From NCBI GenBank assembly GCA_012269655.1, contig JAAXJV010000248.1, forward strand, positions 1 through 13,998: a DNA stretch of 13,998 nt. Direction: 5' to 3'. Position 1 is the first letter of the stretch. Each line of letters opens with the position of its first letter. This document shows positions 8,213 through 13,998 of this stretch, piece by piece. A program made the translations under genes and the position numbers. Source of the DNA: Pseudomonadales bacterium (GTDB lineage: Bacteria; Pseudomonadota; Gammaproteobacteria; Pseudomonadales; Litorivicinaceae). The notes under the pieces were generated by a model. It did not search any database, was not told the DNA's origin, and was given only the letters and a program-made list of their open reading frames with translations.

Positions 8213-9606
8213 TGCTGCCCGTCATTGCTTTGGTCGGCCGGCCTAATGTCGGCAAATCGACCCTTTTCAACCGTTTAACTCGCAGCCGGGATGCACTGGT
8301 TGCGGATTACCCTGGCCTGACACGCGATCGTAAATACGCCACGGCTGATATTCGTGGTCGTCGCTGTATGGTGGTCGACACCGGTGGCGTAAGCCATGAC
8401 GAAGTGGGTATCGACGCCGAGATGGCTAAGCAGTCCATGGCGGCCATGGACGAGGCCGATCTGGTATTGTTTATCGTGGATGCGCGAACCGGTTTATCGA
8501 GCGCGGATGAACAGTTTGCCGATTTGCTGCGTCGTTCCAACAAACCCTACGTTTTGGTCGTCAACAAAATTGACGGGCTGAACTACGAAACCGTTTCGAA
8601 TGAGTTCTATGCATTGGGCCTAGGCGAGCCCTGGCCGATTGCTGCCAGCCACGGCCGTAACGTTAATGCCCTGTTGGACGAAGCGGTTTTGCCCGAGTTG
8701 CCCAGCGAAGTCCTCATGGACGAAGCTGAAGAAATGGGTATCCGGATCGCTGTGGTGGGGCGCCCGAACGTGGGTAAGTCCACCATGGTCAACCGAATCC
8801 TAGGTGAAGAACGGGTCGTGGTATACGACCAGCCCGGCACCACGCGCGACTCAATTGAAATTCCGTTCGAGCGTCACGGCACGCCCTATACCCTGATTGA
8901 CACTGCTGGTGTACGTCGCCGGGGTAAGGTTGACGAGACAGTCGAAAAGTTCTCGATCGTAAAAACCTTGCAGGCGATTGAACAATCCAATGTCGTGGTC
9001 TTAGTGATCGATGCCCAGGAAGGCCTCGTTGAGCAGGACCTGCATTTGATCGGCACGGTTTTAGAAGCGGGGCGTGCCTTGGTCATTGCCATTAACAAGT
9101 GGGATGGCCTGGATACCGACCATAAAAACCAGATCAAATTTAACCTGCAGCGACGTATGGTGTTTGTGCCCTGGGCTAGGCAGCACTTTGTCTCGGCCTT
9201 GCATGGCACTGGGGTGGGCGATTTGTTTGGTAGTGTCGAGGAAGCCTTTGAATCCGCTACCAAGCGTTGGCCGACCAAGCGTCTGACAGAGCTGGTATTA
9301 GACGCTCAGGTCAGTCACCCGCCGCCACTGGCTCAGGGGCGCCGAGTCAAGGTGCGCATGGTTCACCAAGGTGGCGCGAACCCACCGCGCTTCATTATGC
9401 ACGGTAATTTTGGCACCACGGTTCCGGCGACTTGGAAGCGCTATTTGGAAAATACCCTGCGCAAGGTGCTAAAAATCAAAGGCACTCCGATTGCGTTGGA
9501 ATTTAAAACCAAGGCCAACCCCTTTGAGGGCAAGAAAAACGAGCTGACTCAGCGTCAGGTGCAGCGTAAGCGCCGGATGATGAAGTTCGTTAAGAAAAAG
9601 AAATAA
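8212..9606 (+). CDS. der: Ribosome assembly GTPase Der (EngA), double G domain
   Basis: Essential GTPase with two tandem G domains and a KH-like C-terminal domain, needed for 50S subunit maturation. The first G domain has GRPNVGKS (9-16), DTGG (56-59) and NKID (118-121). The second has GRPNVGKS (183-190), DTAG (230-233) and NKWD (295-298). The KH-like domain follows, about 350-440 ([20 protein letters not shown]), and the protein ends in a very basic tail ([14 protein letters not shown]) typical of rRNA binders. At 464 residues it is normal for proteobacteria. Its ATG overlaps the bamB TGA by one base. It is the last gene of the plus-strand train. The next gene is convergent, and only 6 nt separate the stops, so there is no room for an intrinsic terminator between them. 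Confidence 0.98.
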   Translation: MLPVIALVGRPNVGKSTLFNRLTRSRDALVADYPGLTRDRKYATADIRGRRCMVVDTGGVSHDEVGIDAEMAKQSMAAMDEADLVLFIVDARTGLSSADEQFADLLRRSNKPYVLVVNKIDGLNYETVSNEFYALGLGEPWPIAASHGRNVNALLDEAVLPELPSEVLMDEAEEMGIRIAVVGRPNVGKSTMVNRILGEERVVVYDQPGTTRDSIEIPFERHGTPYTLIDTAGVRRRGKVDETVEKFSIVKTLQAIEQSNVVVLVIDAQEGLVEQDLHLIGTVLEAGRALVIAINKWDGLDTDHKNQIKFNLQRRMVFVPWARQHFVSALHGTGVGDLFGSVEEAFESATKRWPTKRLTELVLDAQVSHPPPLAQGRRVKVRMVHQGGANPPRFIMHGNFGTTVPATWKRYLENTLRKVLKIKGTPIALEFKTKANPFEGKKNELTQRQVQRKRRMMKFVKKKK

Positions 9607-9612
9607 CCGCGC

Positions 9613-10176
9613 TTAACCCAGCGGCCATTTCTCGTCCACCAGCCCTCGAGTCAAAATATTTAATGCCCCGGCACCGCCATCCCGTTGCCGGGCGCTTGAG
9701 AATGCGATCAAGTCGTCGACTTCTCTAAGCCACCGATTCACATAGGACTTCAACAGCGGTTTGCCTTCGGCGCTGCGTCGGCCAATGCCATGGACGATCT
9801 GTAGACGAGCCCAGCGGTATTTACGTGCGCGTTCGAGCATCTGCTGAATGGCCAATGCGGATTGCTCCACGGTCTTGCCATGTAAGTCCAGACGATAATC
9901 CGCATCGAATCGGTCCACGTCTAAATGCCGTTTTACCTTATTAAAACCGTCACGGGTCCAGGATAGCAGCGCATTGGGATCTAGCATGGGCGGCTCGTCG
10001 GTGCTGAAACCACTGAAATCCAAATCCTGACCTTTCTCGGCCAGGCGACGGGCACGGGCCAGCGCTTCGCGATCGACTCGCGCTTTGCCGACGTCGGCTT
10101 TGACCTTGCTGATCTTTTGGATCGGCGCCGAGCCCTCTTCCTTGAGTAAGTCTTCGAAACTGGGCGAATCGGACAT
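9613..10176 (-). CDS. Smr-domain protein (MutS2 C-terminal-like endonuclease family)
   Basis: The Smr domain is a nuclease fold. In E. coli SmrB it cuts mRNA at collided ribosomes; other members are linked to DNA or RNA cleavage. This protein has 187 residues. The N-terminal 90 are charged and probably flexible. The Smr core starts at YRLDLHGKTVEQ, with DLHG at 97-100, and contains HGIG at 129-132, both active-site motifs. Its end (KSYVNRWL, then FSSARQRDGGAGAL) looks more like the SmrA/YdaL type, while its position, divergent from prmB upstream of aroC, is that of smrB in E. coli. I therefore give no symbol. The ATG at 10176 has GGGAG 9 nt upstream on the minus strand. Substrate and exact role cannot be read from the sequence. 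Confidence 0.9.
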   Translation of the reverse strand: MSDSPSFEDLLKEEGSAPIQKISKVKADVGKARVDREALARARRLAEKGQDLDFSGFSTDEPPMLDPNALLSWTRDGFNKVKRHLDVDRFDADYRLDLHGKTVEQSALAIQQMLERARKYRWARLQIVHGIGRRSAEGKPLLKSYVNRWLREVDDLIAFSSARQRDGGAGALNILTRGLVDEKWPLG

Positions 10177-10198
10177 TTGGCGGCGCTCCCGTTACACT
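10170..10198 (+). promoter_or_regulatory. Weak candidate promoter for prmB-aroC
   Basis: CGGACA (10170-10175) and TACACT (10193-10198) each match sigma70 consensus at 4 of 6 positions and are separated by an ideal 17 bp. A transcript starting 6-8 nt later would carry a leader of about 17 nt, enough for the GGAG ribosome site (10213-10216). The -35 box falls in the first codons of the divergent smr gene. The divergent layout requires some promoter here or inside smr. The individual boxes are weak, so this is tentative. I found no convincing minus-strand promoter for smr in the same gap. Confidence 0.3.
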
Positions 10199-10221
10199 TG
10201 CGACATTCAGATGGAGTAAAC

Positions 10222-11124
10222 ATGCGTCTTCAGGACCAATTGTTCAATATTCGAGATCTTGTTCGTTACGCGTTAACGCAATTTGATCAATATTCGTTGT
10301 GGTACGGACACGGCACGTCGAGCCCGTGGGACGAGGCAGTGGCACTGGTGTTTGGCGCGCTGGGGCTGGATCTTGAAGGCGATGACCGATTGCTGGACGC
10401 CAATCTGACGCTGGCTGAGCGCGAGAAACTGATCGAGCTGATTCGCAGGCGCTGTGAGGACAACATTCCGACTCCGTATTTGTTGGGTAAGGCGGTTTTC
10501 CATGGCCTGACCTTTGAAGTCAGTTCAGATACCTTGATTCCCCGCAGTCCCATTGGTGAGCTGATCACCGAAGAGTTACAGCCCTGGATGACCCGTGAGC
10601 CTGCTCGGATTTTGGACCTGTGCTGCGGCAGTGGCTGTCTGGGTATTCTGGCCAGCGAAGTCTGGCCGGAAGCGGATGTCGTATTGGCCGATATTTCTGA
10701 GCCTGCGTTGGCGGTGGCGGAACGCAACATTGATCGGTTTGAGGCGCGCAGCCGTATCCGTGCCGTTCAGTCAGACCTTTTGAATAATCTGTCAGCGCAC
10801 GGGCCCTTTGATCTGGTGATCTGTAATCCGCCTTATGTCGATCAGGGTGACATGGATAGCTTGCCGGCCGAGTACCGTCACGAGCCTGAAATGGCTTTGG
10901 CCTCGGGCCCGGATGGGCTGGACCACTGGCGCCGGATCTTTGCAGATCTGCCGGGGCTGCTCGCAATTGATGCCTGGCTGGTGGGTGAAGTGGGCAACAG
11001 TTGGCCGGCGCTCGAGGCCGCTTGGCCCAAATTGCCGCTGATCTGGCCTGAAACTGAGGGCGATGGCGGCGTGTTCATGGTAGATGCAAGGGGTTTGCGT
11101 CAAGGCTATACTCCAGCGCCTTAA
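10222..11124 (+). CDS. prmB: Ribosomal protein uL3 N5-glutamine methyltransferase PrmB
   Basis: SAM-dependent methyltransferase that modifies a glutamine of ribosomal protein L3 during 50S assembly. I start at ATG 10222, which has GGAG 5 nt upstream; the frame also opens at a TTG at 10177, but that codon has no ribosome site. The protein is 300 residues, close to E. coli PrmB (310). The SAM motif I is LDLCCGSGCLG (131-141). The catalytic NPPY is at 202-205 (FDLVICNPPYVD), with the HEPEMALASGPDGLD block after it. PTPYLLGKAVFHGLTFEV near residue 83 helps separate it from PrmC. Smr is divergent upstream with a 45-nt gap, and aroC follows 15 nt downstream, the same neighbourhood as in E. coli and Pseudomonas. 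Confidence 0.96.
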   Translation: MRLQDQLFNIRDLVRYALTQFDQYSLWYGHGTSSPWDEAVALVFGALGLDLEGDDRLLDANLTLAEREKLIELIRRRCEDNIPTPYLLGKAVFHGLTFEVSSDTLIPRSPIGELITEELQPWMTREPARILDLCCGSGCLGILASEVWPEADVVLADISEPALAVAERNIDRFEARSRIRAVQSDLLNNLSAHGPFDLVICNPPYVDQGDMDSLPAEYRHEPEMALASGPDGLDHWRRIFADLPGLLAIDAWLVGEVGNSWPALEAAWPKLPLIWPETEGDGGVFMVDARGLRQGYTPAP

Positions 11125-11139
11125 ACGAAAGGGATCTGT

Positions 11140-12231
11140 ATGTCGGGTAATTCCATTGGTCGCTTATTCAGCGTCACTACCGCCGGAGAAAGTCACGGAC
11201 CGGCGTTGGCTTGTATCGTAGACGGTGTGCCTCCTGGGCTTGCAATCGACGAGTCAGTCTTGCAGGTGGATTTGGATCGACGCAAACCCGGCAGTTCAAA
11301 GTTTGTGACCCAGCGCCGAGAGGCCGATGAGGTTCGGATTCTATCCGGTGTTTTTGAAGGCAAAACTACTGGGACTTCCATTGGTTTGTTGATTGAAAAT
11401 ACTGATCAACGCTCTAAAGACTATTCCAAGATTGCCGAGACGTTCCGCCCGGCACATGCGGATTATGCCTACCAGCATAAATACGGCCATCGCGATTATC
11501 GTGGCGGCGGGCGTTCTAGTGCGCGGGAAACCGCCATGCGTGTCGCGGCAGGCGCTATTGCCAAGGTGGCGTTGAAAGAGCTTTTTGGTGTGACTGTCCG
11601 CGGCTGCCTGACCCGCATTGGTGATATCGAGTGTCAGGTCAAAGACTGGTCGATTGTGAATGAAAACCCATTTTTCAGCGCCGACCCCGATGCCATTCCT
11701 GCACTGGAAGCCTTGATGACGGACATTCGCCGCGAGAAAGATTCGATCGGTGCCGAATTGATGGTCGTGGCCGATGGCGTACCCCCAGGTTGGGGTGAGC
11801 CGGTGTTCGACCGTCTGGATGCGGATTTGGCACATGCCTTGATGGGCATTAATGCGGTTAAGGGCGTCAGCATCGGCGATGGCTTTGACGTGGTCAGTCA
11901 AAAAGGCAGTCAGCATCGTGACGAAATGACGCCCACGGGCTTCAAATCGAATCATGCAGGTGGCGTGTTGGGCGGCATCAGTTCAGGCCAGCCCGTAGTG
12001 GCTCGCCTGGCGCTTAAGCCCACCAGCAGTATTCAGATTCCCGGTGATACCATCGACATCAACGGAAACCCAGCCGAGGTGATCACCACCGGACGACACG
12101 ACCCCTGCGTTGGCGTTCGCGCGACCCCGATCGCCGAAGCCATGGTGGCGATCGTATTGCTGGACCATGCGCTGCGTCAGCGTGGCCAAAACGGACACGT
12201 CAATCAGCCCACGCCGAATATCCAGGCTTGA
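11140..12231 (+). CDS. aroC: Chorismate synthase
   Basis: Last enzyme of the shikimate pathway: converts EPSP to chorismate with reduced FMN as a catalytic cofactor, supplying aromatic amino acids, folate and quinones. It has 363 residues, as expected. The family signatures are all present: GESHG (16-20), [15 protein letters not shown] (47-61), RPAHADYAY (103-111), and the [11 protein letters not shown] block (121-131) that forms part of the FMN/substrate site. H19 and H106 are the two invariant histidines. Near the C-terminus, [20 protein letters not shown] matches the third signature. AAGGGA lies 5 nt before the ATG. It is 15 nt behind prmB and overlaps the MFS start (TTGA), so the three genes probably form one operon. 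Confidence 0.98.
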   Translation: MSGNSIGRLFSVTTAGESHGPALACIVDGVPPGLAIDESVLQVDLDRRKPGSSKFVTQRREADEVRILSGVFEGKTTGTSIGLLIENTDQRSKDYSKIAETFRPAHADYAYQHKYGHRDYRGGGRSSARETAMRVAAGAIAKVALKELFGVTVRGCLTRIGDIECQVKDWSIVNENPFFSADPDAIPALEALMTDIRREKDSIGAELMVVADGVPPGWGEPVFDRLDADLAHALMGINAVKGVSIGDGFDVVSQKGSQHRDEMTPTGFKSNHAGGVLGGISSGQPVVARLALKPTSSIQIPGDTIDINGNPAEVITTGRHDPCVGVRATPIAEAMVAIVLLDHALRQRGQNGHVNQPTPNIQA

Positions 12232-13382
12232 ACCCGGCGCCGATCGCTCGGCTGTCGCTGTTTTACGCGATTTACTTTGGCGTCATCGCCATTCTGATCG
12301 CGTGGCAGGCGCCGTACTTTGCGAGCCTGGGTCTATCGCCTTCTGAAATCGGATTTTTGCTGGGCCTTGCCGGATCGCTAAAGGTCGTCAGTCCGATGAT
12401 CTGGGGCTGGATTGGCGATCACATGACCCAGCGAATCTGGATCATCCGCTTAGGCGCGGCACTCTGCGCAGTGATTGCGCTTTTTCTTCCACAGGTCACC
12501 AGCTTTTGGGCCCTAGCCCTGGTCCTGTGTAGCTTTAGCTTCTTTTGGGATGCCATCCTGGCCCAGTTCGATGCAGTGACCTTTGAACACCTTGGCGAGC
12601 GTGGGCGGGTCTGGTATCCGCGTATCCGTGGGCTGGGCAGTGCGGGATTTGTCGTCTTGGCCATCGCCAGTGGGTATTGGTTCGATCGATTTCCAATCGA
12701 GTACTGGCCCTATTGGGTGTTGGGTTTGGCCGGAGCCTTGGCTTTGATGAGCTTTACGGTTCCTGGGCGCGCGGTTGAATCGCATGAATCGCCGCCCGAT
12801 ACGGGCTTTTTGACCATGCTAATGTTGCCGGCGGTCAGTGTTTTCTTGATCAGTGCTTTTTTGATCAAGATTTCGACTGCGCCGCTGAATGTGTTTTTCA
12901 CGCTCTATGCCATGGATGCAGGGCACTCACAATTGGTGGCCGGCTGGTTGTGGGCATTGGGCGTGATTGTTGAAGTCATCATCCTGGTGTTTTTCAGTAC
13001 GGTGTTGGCGCGATTTGACCCCCGTTGGCTGATGATGACGGCACTGGCGGTCGCCTGCCTGCGTTGGCCGATGATTGCACTCGGTATCGAATCTCTGGGC
13101 TTGATGCTGTTTGCCGCGGCATTGCATGGCATTACCTTTGGTGTGTTTCATGCTGGTGCCATGGAATTTTTACGTCAGCAATTTCCACGTCAGCAGTTGG
13201 GGCGGGGTATCGCCCTCTATTCGACGCTGGGATTTGGTTTGGCAAATGCACTCGGCGCACCAGTCAGCGGTGTCCTGTACGAGATCGGAGGCGGGCGACT
13301 GGCCTTTGGCGTTGCCACCGGTGTCGTGGCCATCGGAGCTATGTTGATGGCTTGGCAGATTCGTTCTTCAAGAGTGCAATAA
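12228..13382 (+). CDS. MFS transporter, MFS_1-like/HcaT-related, substrate unknown
   Basis: Inner-membrane carrier with about 12 hydrophobic helices in 384 residues. Landmarks are the loop motif WGWIGDH (59-65) between helices 2 and 3, [11 protein letters not shown] (131-141) near helix 5, a short polar central loop (about 180-195), and [16 protein letters not shown] in the second half. These resemble the HcaT (3-phenylpropionate) and nucleoside:H+ symporter-like branch of the superfamily. The start is TTG 12228, overlapping the aroC stop; there is no well-placed Shine-Dalgarno and no ATG nearby, so reinitiation after aroC is likely. Pseudomonas genomes also carry an MFS gene beside aroC, which suggests a lasting association, but the substrate is unknown and I do not infer one. 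The 3' end overlaps the convergent LysR gene by 44 nt. Confidence 0.88.
   Translation: MNPAPIARLSLFYAIYFGVIAILIAWQAPYFASLGLSPSEIGFLLGLAGSLKVVSPMIWGWIGDHMTQRIWIIRLGAALCAVIALFLPQVTSFWALALVLCSFSFFWDAILAQFDAVTFEHLGERGRVWYPRIRGLGSAGFVVLAIASGYWFDRFPIEYWPYWVLGLAGALALMSFTVPGRAVESHESPPDTGFLTMLMLPAVSVFLISAFLIKISTAPLNVFFTLYAMDAGHSQLVAGWLWALGVIVEVIILVFFSTVLARFDPRWLMMTALAVACLRWPMIALGIESLGLMLFAAALHGITFGVFHAGAMEFLRQQFPRQQLGRGIALYSTLGFGLANALGAPVSGVLYEIGGGRLAFGVATGVVAIGAMLMAWQIRSSRVQ
12844..12870. repeat. Perfect inverted repeat inside the MFS gene
   Basis: The arms TCTTGATCA (12844-12852) and TGATCAAGA (12862-12870) are perfect 9-bp complements around a 9-nt loop (GTGCTTTTT). They lie within the codons for a transmembrane helix ([11 protein letters not shown]). 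The repeat may only reflect the repeated FLI codons, but the RNA could fold into a hairpin. There is no T-run after the second arm, so it does not look like a terminator on the plus strand. Confidence 0.6.
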
Positions 13383-13998
13383 AGGCCTCGGCGCTGGCGT
13401 TCAGCCGACGTTTTGGCTCGGACACAACACCCAACTGTCTGGACAGTGCCGGCCCTGGCAAACCAACCCAATGGGGTTTGGCGAGACTTTTGGGCAATAC
13501 AGACCAGCCCAGGCCGGCGTCGACCATGGCGCAAATGGTTTCCAAATAGTTCGACGTCAGCACCTGGGTTAGTCGAATCTGCTGGCCCGCGAGGGTCTGC
13601 TCGACCAGATCACGGGTAAAGGTGCCCGGCTCGGGCAGGATGGCTTGATGCTGAGCCAGTCGGCTCCAGTCCTCAACCACCGGATGCGACGGATCCGCGT
13701 ACCAACCCAAGGGGTCGTGCCAAATCGGCGTCTGCTGCAAGCCTGGGTGGGTTGGATCCAAGGTCACGAGGGCGATATCAACATCGCCGCGCTCAACCGC
13801 ACCAAACGCGGCTTCGGAGTCTAAAAAGCGCAACTCAGGTTCAATATCGGGGTGCGTGGCTCGAAAGGCTTTGAGCATGGGGGGTAAATGATGAAGGCCA
13901 ATATGGTGCGAGCAAGCCATGCGCAAGCGTCCAATCTGACCGCTGGCGAGTTGGTCCACGAGTTGACCCATTCGATTGTGTTGAGCGATCAGTGTTTC
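13339..13998 (-). CDS. LysR-type transcriptional regulator, effector-binding part (N-terminus beyond window)
   Basis: LysR-type regulators have an N-terminal winged HTH and a C-terminal periplasmic-binding-like sensor domain. The frame is open to the right edge, so 219 C-terminal residues are visible and the DNA-binding domain lies outside; an internal ATG at 13971 is not the true start. The sensor domain begins at GQIGRLRMACSHHIGLHHLPP, continues with ERGDVDIALVTLDP and the hinge region TSNYLETICAMVDAGLGWSVLPKSL, and ends at KNESAKPST. From memory, the HHIGLHxLPP and SNYLETI features match the regulator that sits beside and divergent from leuC in Pseudomonas. This suggests, without proof, that leuC lies off the right edge. 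The stop (TAG, at 13339-13341) falls inside the last 14 codons of the convergent MFS gene. Confidence 0.93.
   Translation of the reverse strand, partial: ETLIAQHNRMGQLVDQLASGQIGRLRMACSHHIGLHHLPPMLKAFRATHPDIEPELRFLDSEAAFGAVERGDVDIALVTLDPTHPGLQQTPIWHDPLGWYADPSHPVVEDWSRLAQHQAILPEPGTFTRDLVEQTLAGQQIRLTQVLTSNYLETICAMVDAGLGWSVLPKSLAKPHWVGLPGPALSRQLGVVSEPKRRLNASAEAFIALLKNESAKPST

Noticed and set aside
10177..10221. TTG start extending prmB by 15 residues
   Set aside because: It abuts the divergent smr start and has no ribosome site, while ATG 10222 has GGAG at good distance and gives the usual length.
10270..10279. Perfect 10-bp palindrome GCGTTAACGC early in prmB
   Set aside because: It is short, inside codons, not repeated nearby that I can see, and 10-bp palindromes are expected by chance in a window of this size.
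11341..11955. 204-codon minus-strand frame antisense to aroC
   Set aside because: aroC is clearly coding over the whole span with every family motif. The antisense product resembles no family I know and has no supporting ribosome site.
13169..13197. Short direct repeat CGTCAGCA in the MFS gene (RQQFPRQQ)
   Set aside because: Two copies only, in frame within a cytoplasmic loop; it is too short to suggest a mobile or recombination element.
13025..13549. 174-codon plus-strand frame across the MFS/LysR junction
   Set aside because: It lies out of frame inside the MFS gene and antisense to LysR, and its product has no recognisable motif.

Overview
The window looks like ordinary core chromosome of a gammaproteobacterium, most like the Pseudomonas/Oceanospirillales side of that class. 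The evidence is gene order (ndk-rlmN-pilF-rodZ-ispG-hisS-yfgM-bamB-der, and smr/prmB-aroC-MFS) plus full-length, motif-intact proteins close to the E. coli and Pseudomonas families. I cannot name a genus. Genes are packed almost without gaps. I see no tRNA, rRNA, CRISPR array, insertion sequence, phage gene or defence system, and no gene-free stretch over 300 bases.

Layout. (1) 1-704: the 3' end of an IscS/NifS-type cysteine desulfurase, overlapping an A-type Fe-S carrier (iscA). (2) 776-9606: a nine-gene, same-strand train: ndk, rlmN, pilF, rodZ, ispG, hisS, yfgM, bamB, der. Junctions range from a 4-nt overlap to an 8-nt gap. The likely shared promoter region is the 71-base gap before ndk. 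(3) 9613-10176, minus strand: an Smr-domain nuclease-like protein, convergent with der (6-nt gap) and divergent from prmB (45-nt gap). (4) 10222-13382: prmB, aroC and an MFS transporter that overlaps the aroC stop with a TTG start. (5) 13339-13998, minus strand: the C-terminal part of a LysR-type regulator that overlaps the MFS gene tail to tail by 44 nt and runs off the right edge.

How the genes fit together. Region 1 supplies sulfur and Fe-S clusters; two downstream enzymes, RlmN (radical SAM) and IspG, need [4Fe-4S] clusters. The train mixes translation and ribosome genes (rlmN, hisS, der) with envelope and isoprenoid genes: ispG feeds the undecaprenyl carrier, rodZ sets rod shape, bamB and yfgM serve envelope protein biogenesis, and pilF serves type IV pili. 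Region 4 pairs ribosomal protein L3 methylation (prmB) with the last shikimate step (aroC) and an unassigned transporter.

I did not find a clearly new biological system. The points most worth a second look are the reduced Fe-S locus (desulfurase without the IscU-docking tail, followed directly by iscA), the odd promoter/ribosome-site architecture before ndk, the Smr protein whose sequence type and location disagree, the aroC-coupled transporter, and the two tight convergent junctions.
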